Below, one piece after another: positions 29,258-39,331 of a stretch of 64,000 bases of DNA (position 1 is the first letter of the stretch; each line of letters opens with the position of its first letter). Source of the stretch: Flavobacteriales bacterium (GTDB lineage: Bacteria; Bacteroidota; Bacteroidia; Flavobacteriales; UBA7430); assembly GCA_002707145.1 (NCBI GenBank), contig PAMD01000003.1:8200-72199 (forward strand). The letters are read 5' to 3'. The notes below the pieces were generated by a model. It ran no database searches and was not told where the DNA came from. It worked only from the letters and a program-made list of their open reading frames with translations. Position numbers and translations under genes: made by a program.

Positions 29258-30553
29258 TTAGCCTCCAAAATCATCAAAGGCTACATTTTCTTCTGGTACG
29301 CCCCAGTCATCGCACATCTTTAGAATAGCTTGGTTCATTAATGGAGGACCACAGAAGTAAAACTCAATATCTTCTGGAGCCTCGTGAGGGGTTAAGTGAT
29401 GTTTAATTACCGCATTGTGGACAAATCCAACAAAACCGTCTCCATCGTCTTCAATTGATTCTTTAGCTTTCCAATTATCTTCTTCAATAGGGTCAGATAA
29501 AACAAGATGAAATTTGAAGTTTGGAAATTCTCGTTCTATTTGTCTGAAGTCTTCTTCATAAAATAGTTCTCGTTTTGAACGTCCACCATAGTAGTAGGTT
29601 ACCTTTCTGTCTGTTTTCATGGTGTGGAATAAGTGGAATAAATGCGACCGCATTGGAGCCATACCTGCACCACCACCAATGTAGACCATTTCGGCATCGG
29701 TATCTTTAATGAAAAATTCTCCATATGGTCCCGATATCGTCACTTTATCACCTATTTTTCTAGAGAATACATAAGAGGAGCAAATACCCGGATTTACATC
29801 CAACCAATCATTGCTTGATCGGTCCCATGGAGGAGTAGCAATTCGAATAGTTAACATAACTATATTTCCTTCTGCAGGATGATTAGCCATTGAATAGGCT
29901 CGAAAGCATTCTTCGTCATTCTTCATTTTTAGATCCCATAATCCAAACTTATCCCATTCACCTTTGTATTTATCCGGACCGGAGGGATCATTGGGTTCAG
30001 GGCAAATGTCAAAGGTTTTAAAGTCGACTTCCACCTCGGGAACATCAATTTGGATATATCCTCCTGCTTCAAAATCAAGAACTTCATTTTCTGGTAATTT
30101 CACCGTAAATGCTTTAATAAACGAAGCCACATTATAATTAGATATAACCTCACATTCCCATTTCTTAATCCCGAATATTTCTTCAGGAATCTCAATGTTC
30201 ATGTCATTTTTAATTTTTACTTGACATCCTAGTCTCCAATTTTCTGCAATTTCTTTTCTAGAAAAATAAGGCTTTTCTGTGGGTAGTATTTCTCCCCCTC
30301 CTTCACTAATTTGACATTTACACATTGCACATGTCCCTCCGCCCCCACATGCTGAGGGTAAAAATATCTGGTTGTTCCCTAGAGTACTGAGGATAGTTGA
30401 TCCAGCCTCTACCTCAATTTCTTTTTGACCATTAATTATTACTTTCACATTCCCGCCAGGAGACAGTTTTGCTTTTGCAAATAACAGCAATCCCACCAGA
30501 GATAAAAGTACGGTCAGAAATACGATAATGGTTGTGATAAGTGTTATACCCAT
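29258..30553 (-). CDS. nqrF: Na+-translocating NADH:quinone reductase subunit F
   Basis: A 431-residue electron-entry subunit. It has one N-terminal membrane helix, a 2Fe-2S ferredoxin domain with ligands C69, C75, C78 and C110, an FAD-binding domain (RAYSMAN), and an NADH-binding domain (YIGGGAGMAPMRSHL) ending in CDDWGVPEENVAFDDFGG. It accepts a hydride from NADH at the cytoplasmic side and passes electrons to the other subunits. Last gene of the nqr operon. Confidence 0.97.
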   Translation of the reverse strand: MGITLITTIIVFLTVLLSLVGLLLFAKAKLSPGGNVKVIINGQKEIEVEAGSTILSTLGNNQIFLPSACGGGGTCAMCKCQISEGGGEILPTEKPYFSRKEIAENWRLGCQVKIKNDMNIEIPEEIFGIKKWECEVISNYNVASFIKAFTVKLPENEVLDFEAGGYIQIDVPEVEVDFKTFDICPEPNDPSGPDKYKGEWDKFGLWDLKMKNDEECFRAYSMANHPAEGNIVMLTIRIATPPWDRSSNDWLDVNPGICSSYVFSRKIGDKVTISGPYGEFFIKDTDAEMVYIGGGAGMAPMRSHLFHLFHTMKTDRKVTYYYGGRSKRELFYEEDFRQIEREFPNFKFHLVLSDPIEEDNWKAKESIEDDGDGFVGFVHNAVIKHHLTPHEAPEDIEFYFCGPPLMNQAILKMCDDWGVPEENVAFDDFGG

Positions 30554-30569
30554 TTGCTTGTCTTTATAA

Positions 30570-31187
30570 TTATAGTTGTATACCCATGAAGCTCATGAAA
30601 GCAATTCCCATTAAGCCAGTTATAATAAATGTGATTCCTAAACCTCTAAGTGGAGCGGGAACATTGGAATATCTTATTTTTTCTCGTATAGCTGCAATGG
30701 CTACAATCGCCAAAAACCATCCCACTCCAGAACCTAATCCAAAAACAGAAGCTTCTGCAATGGTCGAATATTGTCTGTCTTGCATAAATAAGGCACCTCC
30801 AAGAATTGAACAGTTAACTGCGATCAGCGGAAGAAAAATCCCCAAAGCTCCATAAAGGGCTGGTGAAACTTTTTCAACTACCATTTCAACCAGTTGCACC
30901 ATAGAAGCTATAACAGCAATGAACATGATAAAGCTTAAGAACGAAAGATCAATGTCTGCAAAATCTTGAGATAGCCAAGTTAATGCTCCTGATTTTAAGA
31001 CATAATTTTCAAGTAAATAGTTGATTGGGACAGTGATACCCAAAACAAAAATCACAGCAGCACCTAAACCTACAGCAGTTTTTACTGTCTTAGATACTGC
31101 CAAATATGAACACATCCCTAAGAAATAGGCAAAGATCATATTGTCTATAAATATAGATTTTACAAATATGTTAGCTAAGTCTTGCAT
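30570..31187 (-). CDS. nqrE: Na+-translocating NADH:quinone reductase subunit E
   Basis: A 205-residue, six-helix membrane subunit. The two half-membrane helices carry the conserved cysteines (LGMCSYLAV and AVNCSILGG) that with those of NqrD hold the intramembrane iron-sulfur centre. The lengths and motifs are normal. It lies between nqrD (4-bp gap) and nqrF. Confidence 0.97.
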   Translation of the reverse strand: MQDLANIFVKSIFIDNMIFAYFLGMCSYLAVSKTVKTAVGLGAAVIFVLGITVPINYLLENYVLKSGALTWLSQDFADIDLSFLSFIMFIAVIASMVQLVEMVVEKVSPALYGALGIFLPLIAVNCSILGGALFMQDRQYSTIAEASVFGLGSGVGWFLAIVAIAAIREKIRYSNVPAPLRGLGITFIITGLMGIAFMSFMGIQL

Positions 31188-31191
31188 CGGT

Positions 31192-31839
31192 TTAATTTTC
31201 TTCGATTAAATCTGTATTTCTACTCCTTTGAACCCAAATAATTAAGGCCACAGTAATTAAAGCCATTGGGGGTAAAATCATCATATTATTATTCATATAT
31301 CCCAATTCATATAAAGAGTCGGGAAATATTTCATAACCCCATATTTTCCCAGATCCTAAAACTTCTCTTATGAGTGAAACGGCAACTAGAATCCATGCAT
31401 ATCCCAGAGCGTTTCCAATGGCATCTAAGAAAGAGGGCCAGATTTTATTCCCAAGAGCAAATGCTTCTAGACGACCCATAATGATACAGTTTGAAATTAT
31501 TAAACCCACAAATACTGATAATTTTTCTGAAACATCGGGAAGAAAAGCTTTAAGTAATTCATTGACCAATATAACTAGAGCAGCAACAATAACTAATTGA
31601 ACAATAATTCTAATTCTAGAAGGAATGTAATCTCTTAATGCAGAAACAATAATATTTCCAAATATCATTACTGCCAAAACAGATAATGACATTACAAAGG
31701 CTTGCTCTATTTGAACAGTGATCGCTAGGGCAGAGCAAATACCTAATACTTGAACAGATACAGGATTTGCACCATCTAATGGATCGCTCAGTAGTTTTCG
31801 ATTCTTTTTGGAAAAAAGTGCTTCTTTTTTGTTGTCCAT
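31192..31839 (-). CDS. nqrD: Na+-translocating NADH:quinone reductase subunit D
   Basis: A 215-residue six-helix membrane subunit, paralogous to NqrE with inverted topology. Conserved cysteines are in [10 protein letters not shown] and [13 protein letters not shown]. Together with NqrE it forms the iron site through which electrons cross the membrane. Nine bp separate it from nqrC. Confidence 0.97.
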   Translation of the reverse strand: MDNKKEALFSKKNRKLLSDPLDGANPVSVQVLGICSALAITVQIEQAFVMSLSVLAVMIFGNIIVSALRDYIPSRIRIIVQLVIVAALVILVNELLKAFLPDVSEKLSVFVGLIISNCIIMGRLEAFALGNKIWPSFLDAIGNALGYAWILVAVSLIREVLGSGKIWGYEIFPDSLYELGYMNNNMMILPPMALITVALIIWVQRSRNTDLIEEN

Positions 31840-31848
31840 AATTTAAGT

Positions 31849-32550
31849 TTAAAGAGAATTAAAGTAGTTTACGTAAACTTCAAGAGTCCTGTTGGTCATT
31901 TCTTCCACTCCTTTTGATGTAATTGTTCCGCCAGTAATTCCATCGACTTTTGAATTAACTCCGAAACCACTCCCATCTTTCACCACAACAATAGGTTGGA
32001 ATTGTCCAGCTAGATCTGAAATAAATTCACCTGAATATTGATTGGAATAAGAAGATTGGTTAATTTCTGCACCCAGACCAGGAGTTTCGGCTTTATGATT
32101 AAAAGTAGCACCATAGACTGTTCTATAATTTGACTCTAGTGCAACAAATCCCCAGATTGGTCCCCATAATCCATTTCCCACAACAGGGATAACAAAATAG
32201 GTATTTCCTTCTTTTCTGCATTCATAGAGTGGGTAGTTTCTATCTGTAATATTAAGATTTTTATCTCTAAATTCTTTTTGAATATCTATCGAAAATGCCT
32301 GTGCACTCGGGTTATTACCAGAGATAATTTTTGAGTCAATTACATATTTGTTAAAGAGTTCTTTTGCATTAGATCGATCCGCATTAACATTAATGGCACC
32401 CAAAATATTGATCATCTTTTTGTCGTCTTCATTTTTTTCTTGAAGTTCTTTTAGTCCTTCAGATGCAATTGCCAAAAGTGTGCCTACGATTACTACCATA
32501 GAAAAGGCAAAACCAAAGGTATATAGGTTACTGTTTTTGTTTAAAGCCAT
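31849..32550 (-). CDS. nqrC: Na+-translocating NADH:quinone reductase subunit C
   Basis: A 233-residue subunit with one N-terminal membrane helix (about 10-30) and a periplasmic FMN-binding domain. The flavinylation motif is ITGGTITSKGVE with acceptor T209. It uses GG where Vibrio has GA; this still fits the tolerant ApbE target pattern. FMN is attached by ApbE, encoded downstream. Confidence 0.96.
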   Translation of the reverse strand: MALNKNSNLYTFGFAFSMVVIVGTLLAIASEGLKELQEKNEDDKKMINILGAINVNADRSNAKELFNKYVIDSKIISGNNPSAQAFSIDIQKEFRDKNLNITDRNYPLYECRKEGNTYFVIPVVGNGLWGPIWGFVALESNYRTVYGATFNHKAETPGLGAEINQSSYSNQYSGEFISDLAGQFQPIVVVKDGSGFGVNSKVDGITGGTITSKGVEEMTNRTLEVYVNYFNSL

Positions 32551-32560
32551 ATTAAATTAT

Positions 32561-33730
32561 TTAAGCATTTTTTAGTCTTTTTATTCTCTTATTTACATTT
32601 GCAGAAACTACATAATGGTCTATTAAGGGGGCCATAACATTCATAAACAGAACAGCCATCATAATTCCTTCTGGATATGCAGGATTAACTACTCTAATTA
32701 GAATTCCAAGGAAGCCTACCAAAAATCCATATATCCATTTTCCTTTGATTGTTTGTGAAGCAGATACGGGATCTGTTGCCATGAAAACAACCCCAAATAG
32801 AAATCCTCCTAGGCATATTTGGTGAAATGGATTGATTTTAAATAAATAGTTAGTGGTCTCAAATGTTCCTGAAAAATAATTAAAGATTATAGACATCACT
32901 AGCCCACCAATAATTCCTGAAAGTATAATTCTCCATGATCCTACACCTGTAGCGATAAGGTAGGCTGCACCAACTATGATAAGCATAGCAGAGGTCTCAG
33001 AGGCAGATCCAGGAATTGTTCCAATAAAACTTTCCATGATAGATGGAAGTTTTTCAACCAATCCATTGTAAGCATTCGAGAGAGCTGTAGCTCCGGAATA
33101 CCCGTCTACTGCAATTTCGTTATTTAAAGAAACCCAGACTTTGTCTCCAGACATCATCGTAGGGTAGGCAAAATATAAAAAGGCTCTGGCAGTTAGAGCT
33201 GGGTTTAATATGTTCATTCCAGTTCCTCCAAATACTTCCTTTCCAATTACTACTGCGAAGGCAACGGAAATACCTAACATCCAAAGAGGAAGGTCTGCGG
33301 GCATAATCATCGGAATAAGTAATCCAGTCACTAGATATCCTTCATTGACAGAGTGTCCTCTAGAGATAGCAAAGGCAAATTCAATTCCTAATCCGACTCC
33401 ATATGAAACTATGATCATGGGAACCACTTTAAAAGCTCCATATAAAAAGGCGTCTATAATTGACGGTTCAGTGATTCCTATGGCCAAGAAATGTTGATAT
33501 CCGATATTCCACATTCCAAATAGAAGTGCAGGAAGTAGAGCGATTACTACAGAAAACATTGTTCTCTTCAGATCGATAGCATCATGAATATGGCTTCCAG
33601 ACTTGGAGGTGTGGTCTGGAACAAATAAAAAAGTTGCGAAGGCATCGTATGCCGGATAAAGCTTTTCTAGTTTCCCTCCCGTTTCAAAATGGGGTTTTGC
33701 AACATTGAGTATATTTCTGAATAATTTCAT
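32561..33730 (-). CDS. nqrB: Na+-translocating NADH:quinone reductase subunit B
   Basis: A 389-residue, about ten-helix membrane subunit that holds covalent FMN and riboflavin and forms the Na+ path. The flavinylation motif is DGYSGATALS with T215. Also typical are GKEVFGGTGMNILNPALTARAF and FMATDPVSASQT. Thirteen bp separate it from nqrA. Confidence 0.97.
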   Translation of the reverse strand: MKLFRNILNVAKPHFETGGKLEKLYPAYDAFATFLFVPDHTSKSGSHIHDAIDLKRTMFSVVIALLPALLFGMWNIGYQHFLAIGITEPSIIDAFLYGAFKVVPMIIVSYGVGLGIEFAFAISRGHSVNEGYLVTGLLIPMIMPADLPLWMLGISVAFAVVIGKEVFGGTGMNILNPALTARAFLYFAYPTMMSGDKVWVSLNNEIAVDGYSGATALSNAYNGLVEKLPSIMESFIGTIPGSASETSAMLIIVGAAYLIATGVGSWRIILSGIIGGLVMSIIFNYFSGTFETTNYLFKINPFHQICLGGFLFGVVFMATDPVSASQTIKGKWIYGFLVGFLGILIRVVNPAYPEGIMMAVLFMNVMAPLIDHYVVSANVNKRIKRLKNA

Positions 33731-33743
33731 AATCTTTTTGTCT

Positions 33744-35096
33744 TTAGCTGCATTCTTTTTTTACTAAATCCATACCTTCTCTTAAAATTTCTTGAACAGG
33801 AATCTTTGATGTACATGAGAATTCACAAAGAGCAAAGTCTTCTTCTGCTACTTCGTATATTCCGAGATTTTCCATCAATTCAATATCGCCAACCATAATA
33901 GATTTAATTAGATGTTGAGGGTAAATATCCATTGGTAATACATTTTCGTATTGCCCGGTTACCACATAGGCTCTCTCTTCACCATTCATATTTGCGCTTA
34001 TATCAAATTCCTTTTTTGGATTTAACCAAGAAAAGAAAGTCCTAGAAAGACTAAACTTATGAAAACCAGGAAGAAGCCAGCCTAAAAAGTCAGAACGATT
34101 TCCTTCAGGTATAACACAAATCTCATTGTGATAAAAGCCCAGGGAATCTTCTGCGCTTATTTGGTTGCCCGTTAGAACATTTCCACTAATAAATCTGTTG
34201 TTGCCTTCCTTTATGTTTTCTTTTATCATTTGGCTAATTAATGCACCTTGCATAGTTCGATAATATCTAGGTTTTTTAACTTGAGAGCCAGCAAGCGCGA
34301 CCAATCTAGAGGCATCATATTTTCCGTTACTAAACAGCCGACCAATTGCAACTATGTCCTGAGGATACATGTACCATACTATTTCTCCCTTATTAAGAGG
34401 GTCAATATGGTGAATTTGTATGCCTACATTTCCCGACGGGTGAGGTCCTGTAATATTATTTATTTGCACTCCTTTAGCACTTGTAAATACTGAAGAAGAG
34501 TTAACATTCCCGTCAATATTTAAGTGCGTAGTACCTTCGGTTAACTTTGAAACTATATCTAGACCATTTTGAAACTCTTTTTCCATTCCATGTAGAATAA
34601 AGTCGTTGTCGCATGATAGTGGAGCGCTGTCAAAAGCTGAGATAAAAATTGATTTGGGTTTATCTTTTGGATTCGCAATCACTGCAAAAGGTCTTTGTCG
34701 AACAAATGGCCATAAACCCGCCTCTAAAATTTGAGAAATAATATCTTCTCTTGAAATTTCATCCGCCTTGGCTTTGGGGAAATTTTTGTAAGATATTTCT
34801 TCATCTGCATTGATAATGACAGAAAGAATTTTTCTCTTTTTACCTCTACGAATTTCAAACACATCACCACTGACTGGTGAGGTAATGATAACAGAGGGAT
34901 TTTCTTTGTCAAAAAATAGGGGAGAACCAGCTAAAACTTTATCTCCAACTTTGACTGTTAGTTTGGGGTTGAGTCCAATAAAATCACTGGGCTTGATAAA
35001 AAATAATTTCGAGGAAGGAATATTTGCATAAACACGTTCAGCAGAGCCTTTTAGTTTGATGTTTACCCCTTTTTTTATTCGAATGTCTTTAGACAT
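33744..35096 (-). CDS. nqrA: Na+-translocating NADH:quinone reductase subunit A
   Basis: A 450-residue cytoplasmic subunit linked to quinone binding. The start IKKGVNIKLKGSA and the segments GPHPSGNVGIQIHHIDP and GNVLTGNQ are family marks; a C-terminal CEFSCTSK motif is kept. First gene of nqrABCDEF, with a promoter-like box 38 nt upstream. Confidence 0.97.
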   Translation of the reverse strand: MSKDIRIKKGVNIKLKGSAERVYANIPSSKLFFIKPSDFIGLNPKLTVKVGDKVLAGSPLFFDKENPSVIITSPVSGDVFEIRRGKKRKILSVIINADEEISYKNFPKAKADEISREDIISQILEAGLWPFVRQRPFAVIANPKDKPKSIFISAFDSAPLSCDNDFILHGMEKEFQNGLDIVSKLTEGTTHLNIDGNVNSSSVFTSAKGVQINNITGPHPSGNVGIQIHHIDPLNKGEIVWYMYPQDIVAIGRLFSNGKYDASRLVALAGSQVKKPRYYRTMQGALISQMIKENIKEGNNRFISGNVLTGNQISAEDSLGFYHNEICVIPEGNRSDFLGWLLPGFHKFSLSRTFFSWLNPKKEFDISANMNGEERAYVVTGQYENVLPMDIYPQHLIKSIMVGDIELMENLGIYEVAEEDFALCEFSCTSKIPVQEILREGMDLVKKECS

Positions 35097-35134
35097 ATCT
35101 GAGTTTGGAGATTGGTTAATCTATATTTTGAATG

Positions 35135-35142
35135 CAAAAGTA
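35135..35142 (-). promoter_or_regulatory. -7 promoter element for the nqr operon
   Basis: On the minus strand TACTTTTG fits TAnnTTTG, 38 nt before the nqrA ATG. It is followed by CA, as in several other promoters of the window. No clear -33 TTG was seen. Confidence 0.55.
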
Positions 35143-35280
35143 TGGATTTTAAGGCGCTAAAAGAATAGCTTTAATTTATTTAGAATCAATCTATATAATT
35201 ACCCGAAAATCAGTTTATTTAATAGTCACAAGATAATTACTAATACATTCAGAATTTAACTGTAATAGAAGATTCTTTAA

Positions 35281-35296
35281 ATAATTGATCAATTAT
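35281..35296. promoter_or_regulatory. 16-bp perfect palindrome upstream of the plug-protein promoter
   Basis: ATAATTGATCAATTAT reads the same on both strands. It lies 16 bp upstream of the -33 element of the neighbouring gene, a position suited to a regulator site. It is AT-rich, so chance cannot be excluded. Confidence 0.35.
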
Positions 35297-35312
35297 AGTA
35301 TGTTAATAAAAA

Positions 35313-35343
35313 TTTGTGATTCGATTAAAATAAAATACTTTTG
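35313..35343 (+). promoter_or_regulatory. promoter for the T9SS plug-protein gene
   Basis: TTTG at 35313-35316 and TACTTTTG at 35336-35343 are separated by 19 bp, an exact match to the Bacteroidota -33/-7 consensus. The leader before the GTG start is only about 15 nt. Confidence 0.7.
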
Positions 35344-35363
35344 ATAGACATAAACTTATAATT

Positions 35364-36650
35364 GTGAAATATCTTTTTATTAAATTAAATATTTTTTATT
35401 TTTTCATATTTAATACTCTTTCAGCTCAGCCATACTGGGATTTTGGAACTAAAATAAATGACTCAGTTTACACAGATAATTTTCATAGTTGTATATTGAG
35501 TCCTAGTGAATCAATGTTAGATTTTCCAGCAGTTCAGTTAAATTCTGCTGCGCAGCTTCTTCTTCAGTTTGATGATTTTAGTTTTGTCTCGCGCGATTAT
35601 ATGTATACTTTAACTCACTGCAATGCAGACTGGACGATTTCTGAATTAAATTCTTCAGAATTTGTAAATGGCTTTGCCGAAAATTATATTCAAGACTACC
35701 AATTTTCATTTAACACCAAAGTATCTTATGTTCATTACGAACTACTTATTCCCAATTTAGATATACAATGGACCAAATCTGGAAATTATATTCTCACCAT
35801 ATACGATTCGGAACATACAGATCTAGCCTTAATGACAAAACGTTTTATGGTTTATGATAATTCCCTCTCTATTCAAGCCAAAGTTCAACAAGCGACATTG
35901 GCTTCAAATCGTTTTACAGATCATGAAATAGATGTGATAGTGAACTTCAATAATATTAATTTTGTGAATCCTATTCAAGATGTTCATATGTCGATTTATC
36001 AAGGCCATCGATGGGATAATGTGATTGAAAATTTAACTCCTAGTTTTATTGAACAAAAGCGATTGATTTACGATTTTGAGATTGAATCTAGCTTTGATGG
36101 AGGTAATGAATATCGCTTTTTTGATACCAAAAGTGTACGTTATTACACTGAAAGAGTTCAGGATATAATAGTGGATTCAGTAGATGTCGTATTGCTATAT
36201 CCCGATTATCCTTGGGCTAATCAAACCTATGGTTTTTATCCTGACATTGAAGGATATTACAAACCAAATATTTTGGAGAAGTCTGATCCTCGAACTGATG
36301 CTGATTATGTTTGGGTAAATTTCTGTCTAAAGAAAAATATCTTTATTGATCTTGGAGAACTCTACATATTCGGAGGTTTAACAAATTGGACATTGACAGA
36401 AGATGCTAGATTAAATTATGACTCGAGACTTGGTTGTTATGAAACATCACTTCTGTTAAAGCAAGGATATTATAATTATACCTATTTGTTTCTTCCAGAA
36501 GATAGTCAATCTCCAAGTCAAGTTCATGTTGATGGTAATTTCTATCAAACTAGTCAGAATTATTTGGTCTTTGTTTACCTTTATGATTATAATTTCGGTT
36601 ATGACAGATTACTTGGGATGCAGATGGTCTCTACCCGAGGAATGTTCTAA
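35364..36650 (+). CDS. type IX secretion system plug protein homologue (formerly DUF5103)
   Basis: A 428-residue secreted protein with a signal peptide (to about LSAQ, residue 20) and the DUF5103 pattern: FDDFSFVSRDYMYTLTHCNADW (about 70-91), YHYELLIPNLDIQ-like strands, SGNYILTIY and a C-terminal YLFGG/GYYNY-like beta region with GLTNWTLTEDARLNYD. DUF5103 proteins include the F. johnsoniae Plug that closes the T9SS translocon SprA. The start is GTG; no in-frame ATG gives the signal peptide. It converges with apaG. Confidence 0.82.
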   Translation: MKYLFIKLNIFYFFIFNTLSAQPYWDFGTKINDSVYTDNFHSCILSPSESMLDFPAVQLNSAAQLLLQFDDFSFVSRDYMYTLTHCNADWTISELNSSEFVNGFAENYIQDYQFSFNTKVSYVHYELLIPNLDIQWTKSGNYILTIYDSEHTDLALMTKRFMVYDNSLSIQAKVQQATLASNRFTDHEIDVIVNFNNINFVNPIQDVHMSIYQGHRWDNVIENLTPSFIEQKRLIYDFEIESSFDGGNEYRFFDTKSVRYYTERVQDIIVDSVDVVLLYPDYPWANQTYGFYPDIEGYYKPNILEKSDPRTDADYVWVNFCLKKNIFIDLGELYIFGGLTNWTLTEDARLNYDSRLGCYETSLLLKQGYYNYTYLFLPEDSQSPSQVHVDGNFYQTSQNYLVFVYLYDYNFGYDRLLGMQMVSTRGMF

Positions 36651-36666
36651 GTGTTCAGAAATCGAT

Positions 36667-37044
36667 TTAATTAAAAATCTGGGGAGCAGTCAACTTGAAA
36701 TTGGGTATTTCCACATCAAATAACTGACCGTTGTCCATTCTTTTAAAAGTATATTTTCCTTCCATTGAGCCGATCACACTTTTTAGCTTCGCTCCCGATT
36801 CATAAGTAAAAATTTCACCCGGATAAATGATTGGCTGTTTTCCAATTACACCATCTCCTTTTACCTGGCTGTCAAAGTCACCTAAGTCTTTAATGATCCA
36901 ATGGCGTCGCAATAATTTTATAGTATGGTTACTTTTGTTTTCAAGAATTACGTAATAAGAAAAGATATGAATATCTCCATCAAATATTCCCTGATAATTA
37001 GTTTTGACGGAAACTTTTACTCCTTTTGTTGTTTTACAAATCAT
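36667..37044 (-). CDS. apaG: ApaG (DUF525) protein
   Basis: A 125-residue protein with a single fibronectin-III-like ApaG fold. Motifs are VSVKTNYQG at the start, IFSYYVILENKS, LLRRHWIIKD, and GEIFTYESGAKL. ApaG is linked to Co2+/Mg2+ resistance and nucleotide pyrophosphate turnover, but its biochemical role is not settled. It has a 321-bp AT-rich gap on its 5' side. Confidence 0.93.
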   Translation of the reverse strand: MICKTTKGVKVSVKTNYQGIFDGDIHIFSYYVILENKSNHTIKLLRRHWIIKDLGDFDSQVKGDGVIGKQPIIYPGEIFTYESGAKLKSVIGSMEGKYTFKRMDNGQLFDVEIPNFKLTAPQIFN

Positions 37045-37365
37045 TTTAGGTAAGTTAGAAAAATATTTTTAGTTCACTTATAAACATTCGATAACAAATA
37101 ACTAATATAATAGCATTATTGTTTTTTTCGATTGAAAAAATTAGTTTAGTTAATTAAATTTAGATCAAAATTAATCGCTTTATATTTCAAACAAATATAT
37201 CGAATACCTGTGTTTTTTCATTATTAATAATGTAAACTTATAATTGTTGATCATATTTTTTTCTAAACTAATGAACATCTGCTTATCAATTTGTTTATTC
37301 TATCGTCCATGTAAAATGAGTTTGTTATTTTAGCGTTTTAATATTATAAACAAATAACATAAATT
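37045..37365. other. 321-bp non-coding gap, apaG / pruA divergent region
   Basis: Very AT-rich, with no open frame of note and no RNA gene seen. It must hold both divergent promoters, but no full TTTG...TAnnTTTG pair was found for either gene. A 14-bp palindrome, CATTATTAATAATG at 37219-37232, may be chance. Confidence 0.6.
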
Positions 37366-38991
37366 ATGGGAAAAGGATTTTTTCAAGTGCCAATACCAAG
37401 TTGCGAACCTGTTCAATCTTTTGCTCCAGGTTCAGCCGAACGTAAGTCGATTATCACTGATTACGTAAAGATGATGTCAGAGCAAGTTGATATACCTATG
37501 TTTATTGGTAACGAAGAAGTTCGAACAGATAATTTGGCTGTTATAAGCCCTCCACACAAACATAAACATGTCGTAGGGCATTATCACATAGGTTCTGCTG
37601 TTCATGCCAAAATGGCAATTGAAAGTGCAATGGCAGTCAAAGAGGAGTGGGCTAATATGAAATGGGAACATCGAGCATCTATATTTCTCAAGGCTGCCGA
37701 TTTATTGGCAGGTCCCTATCGCTCTAAGATTAATGCATCCACTATGGTGGCTCAATCTAAAAATGTGCATCAGGCAGAAATTGATGCGGCTTGCGAATTG
37801 ATTGATTTTCTTCGTTTTAATGTGCAGTATATGACCGAAATTTTCATGGAGCAACCTGAGTCCGCTGACGGAATATGGAATCGCATGGAGTTTAGACCTT
37901 TGGAGGGATTTGTCTATGCAATTACACCTTTTAATTTTACTTCAATTGCAGCAAATCTTTGTGCTGCTCCAGCATTGATGGGGAATACTATAGTTTGGAA
38001 GCCTTCTGATGCTCAAATTTATTCTGCAAAGGTTCTGGTAGATCTCTTCAAGGCAGCTGGACTTCCTGATGGAGTATTTAATGTTATTTATGGAGATCCA
38101 GTAGAAATTTCAAATGAAATTTTTGCTAGTCCAGACTTTGCCGGGCTTCACTTCACTGGATCTACTAATGTTTTCAAAAATTTGTGGAAGCAAATAGGAA
38201 ATAATATTCATCAATACAAAACATATCCTAGAATTGTTGGTGAAACTGGTGGGAAAGATTTTATCATGGTTCACCATTCTTCCAATGCGAAAGAAGTTTC
38301 TACAGCTATTGTTAGAGGTGCCTTTGAATTCCAAGGTCAGAAGTGTTCTGCTGCATCTAGGGCCTATGTGCCTTCAAATTTGTGGGAAGAAGTTAAATCC
38401 CATATTATTGAGGACGTGAACTCAATGAAGATTGGTGATCCAGGAGATCTATCAAACTTTATTAATGCCGTGATTCACGAGGATTCATTTGACAAAATAA
38501 AAACATACATTGACAGAGCGAAACGAGATGCCGATGCAGAAATTATTGTTGGTGGGAATTGCGATAAATCTGAGGGATATTTCATACAACCTACTGTCAT
38601 ATTGGCTAAATCACCGAAATATGCATCTATGGAAATAGAATTATTTGGCCCTGTGATCACTATTTATGTTTACGATAAGTATCACTTTGAAGAAACTCTT
38701 GATCTTGTTGACAGTACATCGGAATATGCATTAACTGGTGCAATTTTTTCTAAAGATAGATATGCGATTGAATTGGCTTCTGAAAAGCTAAAGAATGCGG
38801 CAGGTAATTTTTACATCAATGATAAGCCTACTGGAGCAGTAGTGTCTCAACAGCCTTTTGGAGGTGCAAGATCTTCTGGAACCAATGACAAGGCAGGCTC
38901 TTCATTAAATCTATTGCGTTGGGTTTCCCCAAGAACAATTAAAGAATCTTTTGTCTCTCCGACAGATTATAGATATCCATTTTTGGGGTAA
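37366..38991 (+). CDS. pruA: L-glutamate gamma-semialdehyde dehydrogenase
   Basis: A 541-residue aldehyde dehydrogenase that oxidises the proline-degradation intermediate to glutamate with NAD+. The catalytic Cys327 (FQGQKCSA) and Glu293 (GETGGKDF) are present, and the protein carries PFNFTSIAAN and the C-terminal QQPFGGARSSGTNDKAGS typical of P5C dehydrogenase. It is the stand-alone form without a proline dehydrogenase domain. The VF530 gene follows 12 bp later. Confidence 0.94.
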   Translation: MGKGFFQVPIPSCEPVQSFAPGSAERKSIITDYVKMMSEQVDIPMFIGNEEVRTDNLAVISPPHKHKHVVGHYHIGSAVHAKMAIESAMAVKEEWANMKWEHRASIFLKAADLLAGPYRSKINASTMVAQSKNVHQAEIDAACELIDFLRFNVQYMTEIFMEQPESADGIWNRMEFRPLEGFVYAITPFNFTSIAANLCAAPALMGNTIVWKPSDAQIYSAKVLVDLFKAAGLPDGVFNVIYGDPVEISNEIFASPDFAGLHFTGSTNVFKNLWKQIGNNIHQYKTYPRIVGETGGKDFIMVHHSSNAKEVSTAIVRGAFEFQGQKCSAASRAYVPSNLWEEVKSHIIEDVNSMKIGDPGDLSNFINAVIHEDSFDKIKTYIDRAKRDADAEIIVGGNCDKSEGYFIQPTVILAKSPKYASMEIELFGPVITIYVYDKYHFEETLDLVDSTSEYALTGAIFSKDRYAIELASEKLKNAAGNFYINDKPTGAVVSQQPFGGARSSGTNDKAGSSLNLLRWVSPRTIKESFVSPTDYRYPFLG

Positions 38992-39003
38992 TTATTTAAT
39001 TTT

Positions 39004-39258
39004 ATGGACATAGAAAAATCTTTTGAAGATCAAGTGAATAATCCAATGCATGGGATTAAGTTAGTTGAAATACTAGAGTATTTATACGAACTATATGGTT
39101 GGAATGAATTGGGAGATCGCTTGGGGATTAATTGTTTTTTAAATAAACCCACTTTCAAGTCCAGTTTGAAGTTTTTACGAAAAACTCCTTGGGCGAGAGA
39201 TAAAGTTGAGTCTCTTTATTTGTCAAGTAATAAGCAGTCAGAAACAATAAAAACCTAA
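39004..39258 (+). CDS. VF530 family DNA-binding protein (DUF2132)
   Basis: An 84-residue protein with the whole VF530 signature: NNPMHGIKLVEILEYLYELYGW, then INCFLNKPTFKSSLKFLRKTPWAR. The family is a small helical fold reported to bind double-stranded DNA; cellular role is unclear. It is probably cotranscribed with pruA. Confidence 0.92.
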   Translation: MDIEKSFEDQVNNPMHGIKLVEILEYLYELYGWNELGDRLGINCFLNKPTFKSSLKFLRKTPWARDKVESLYLSSNKQSETIKT

Positions 39259-39331
39259 GTCAAATTTTGAGTTAATCCTTCGTTGTTTTTTCTTAGATTT
39301 ACAAATACAATTTATTGAAGGTTTTTATTTT

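Noticed and set aside
31849..32550. Unusual flavinylation motif TGGT in NqrC
   Set aside because: NqrB has the usual SGAT, and a Gly in place of Ala fits the tolerated ApbE target pattern, so it is not a striking departure.
37219..37232. Palindrome CATTATTAATAATG in the apaG-pruA gap
   Set aside because: Very AT-rich and not placed against a recognisable promoter.
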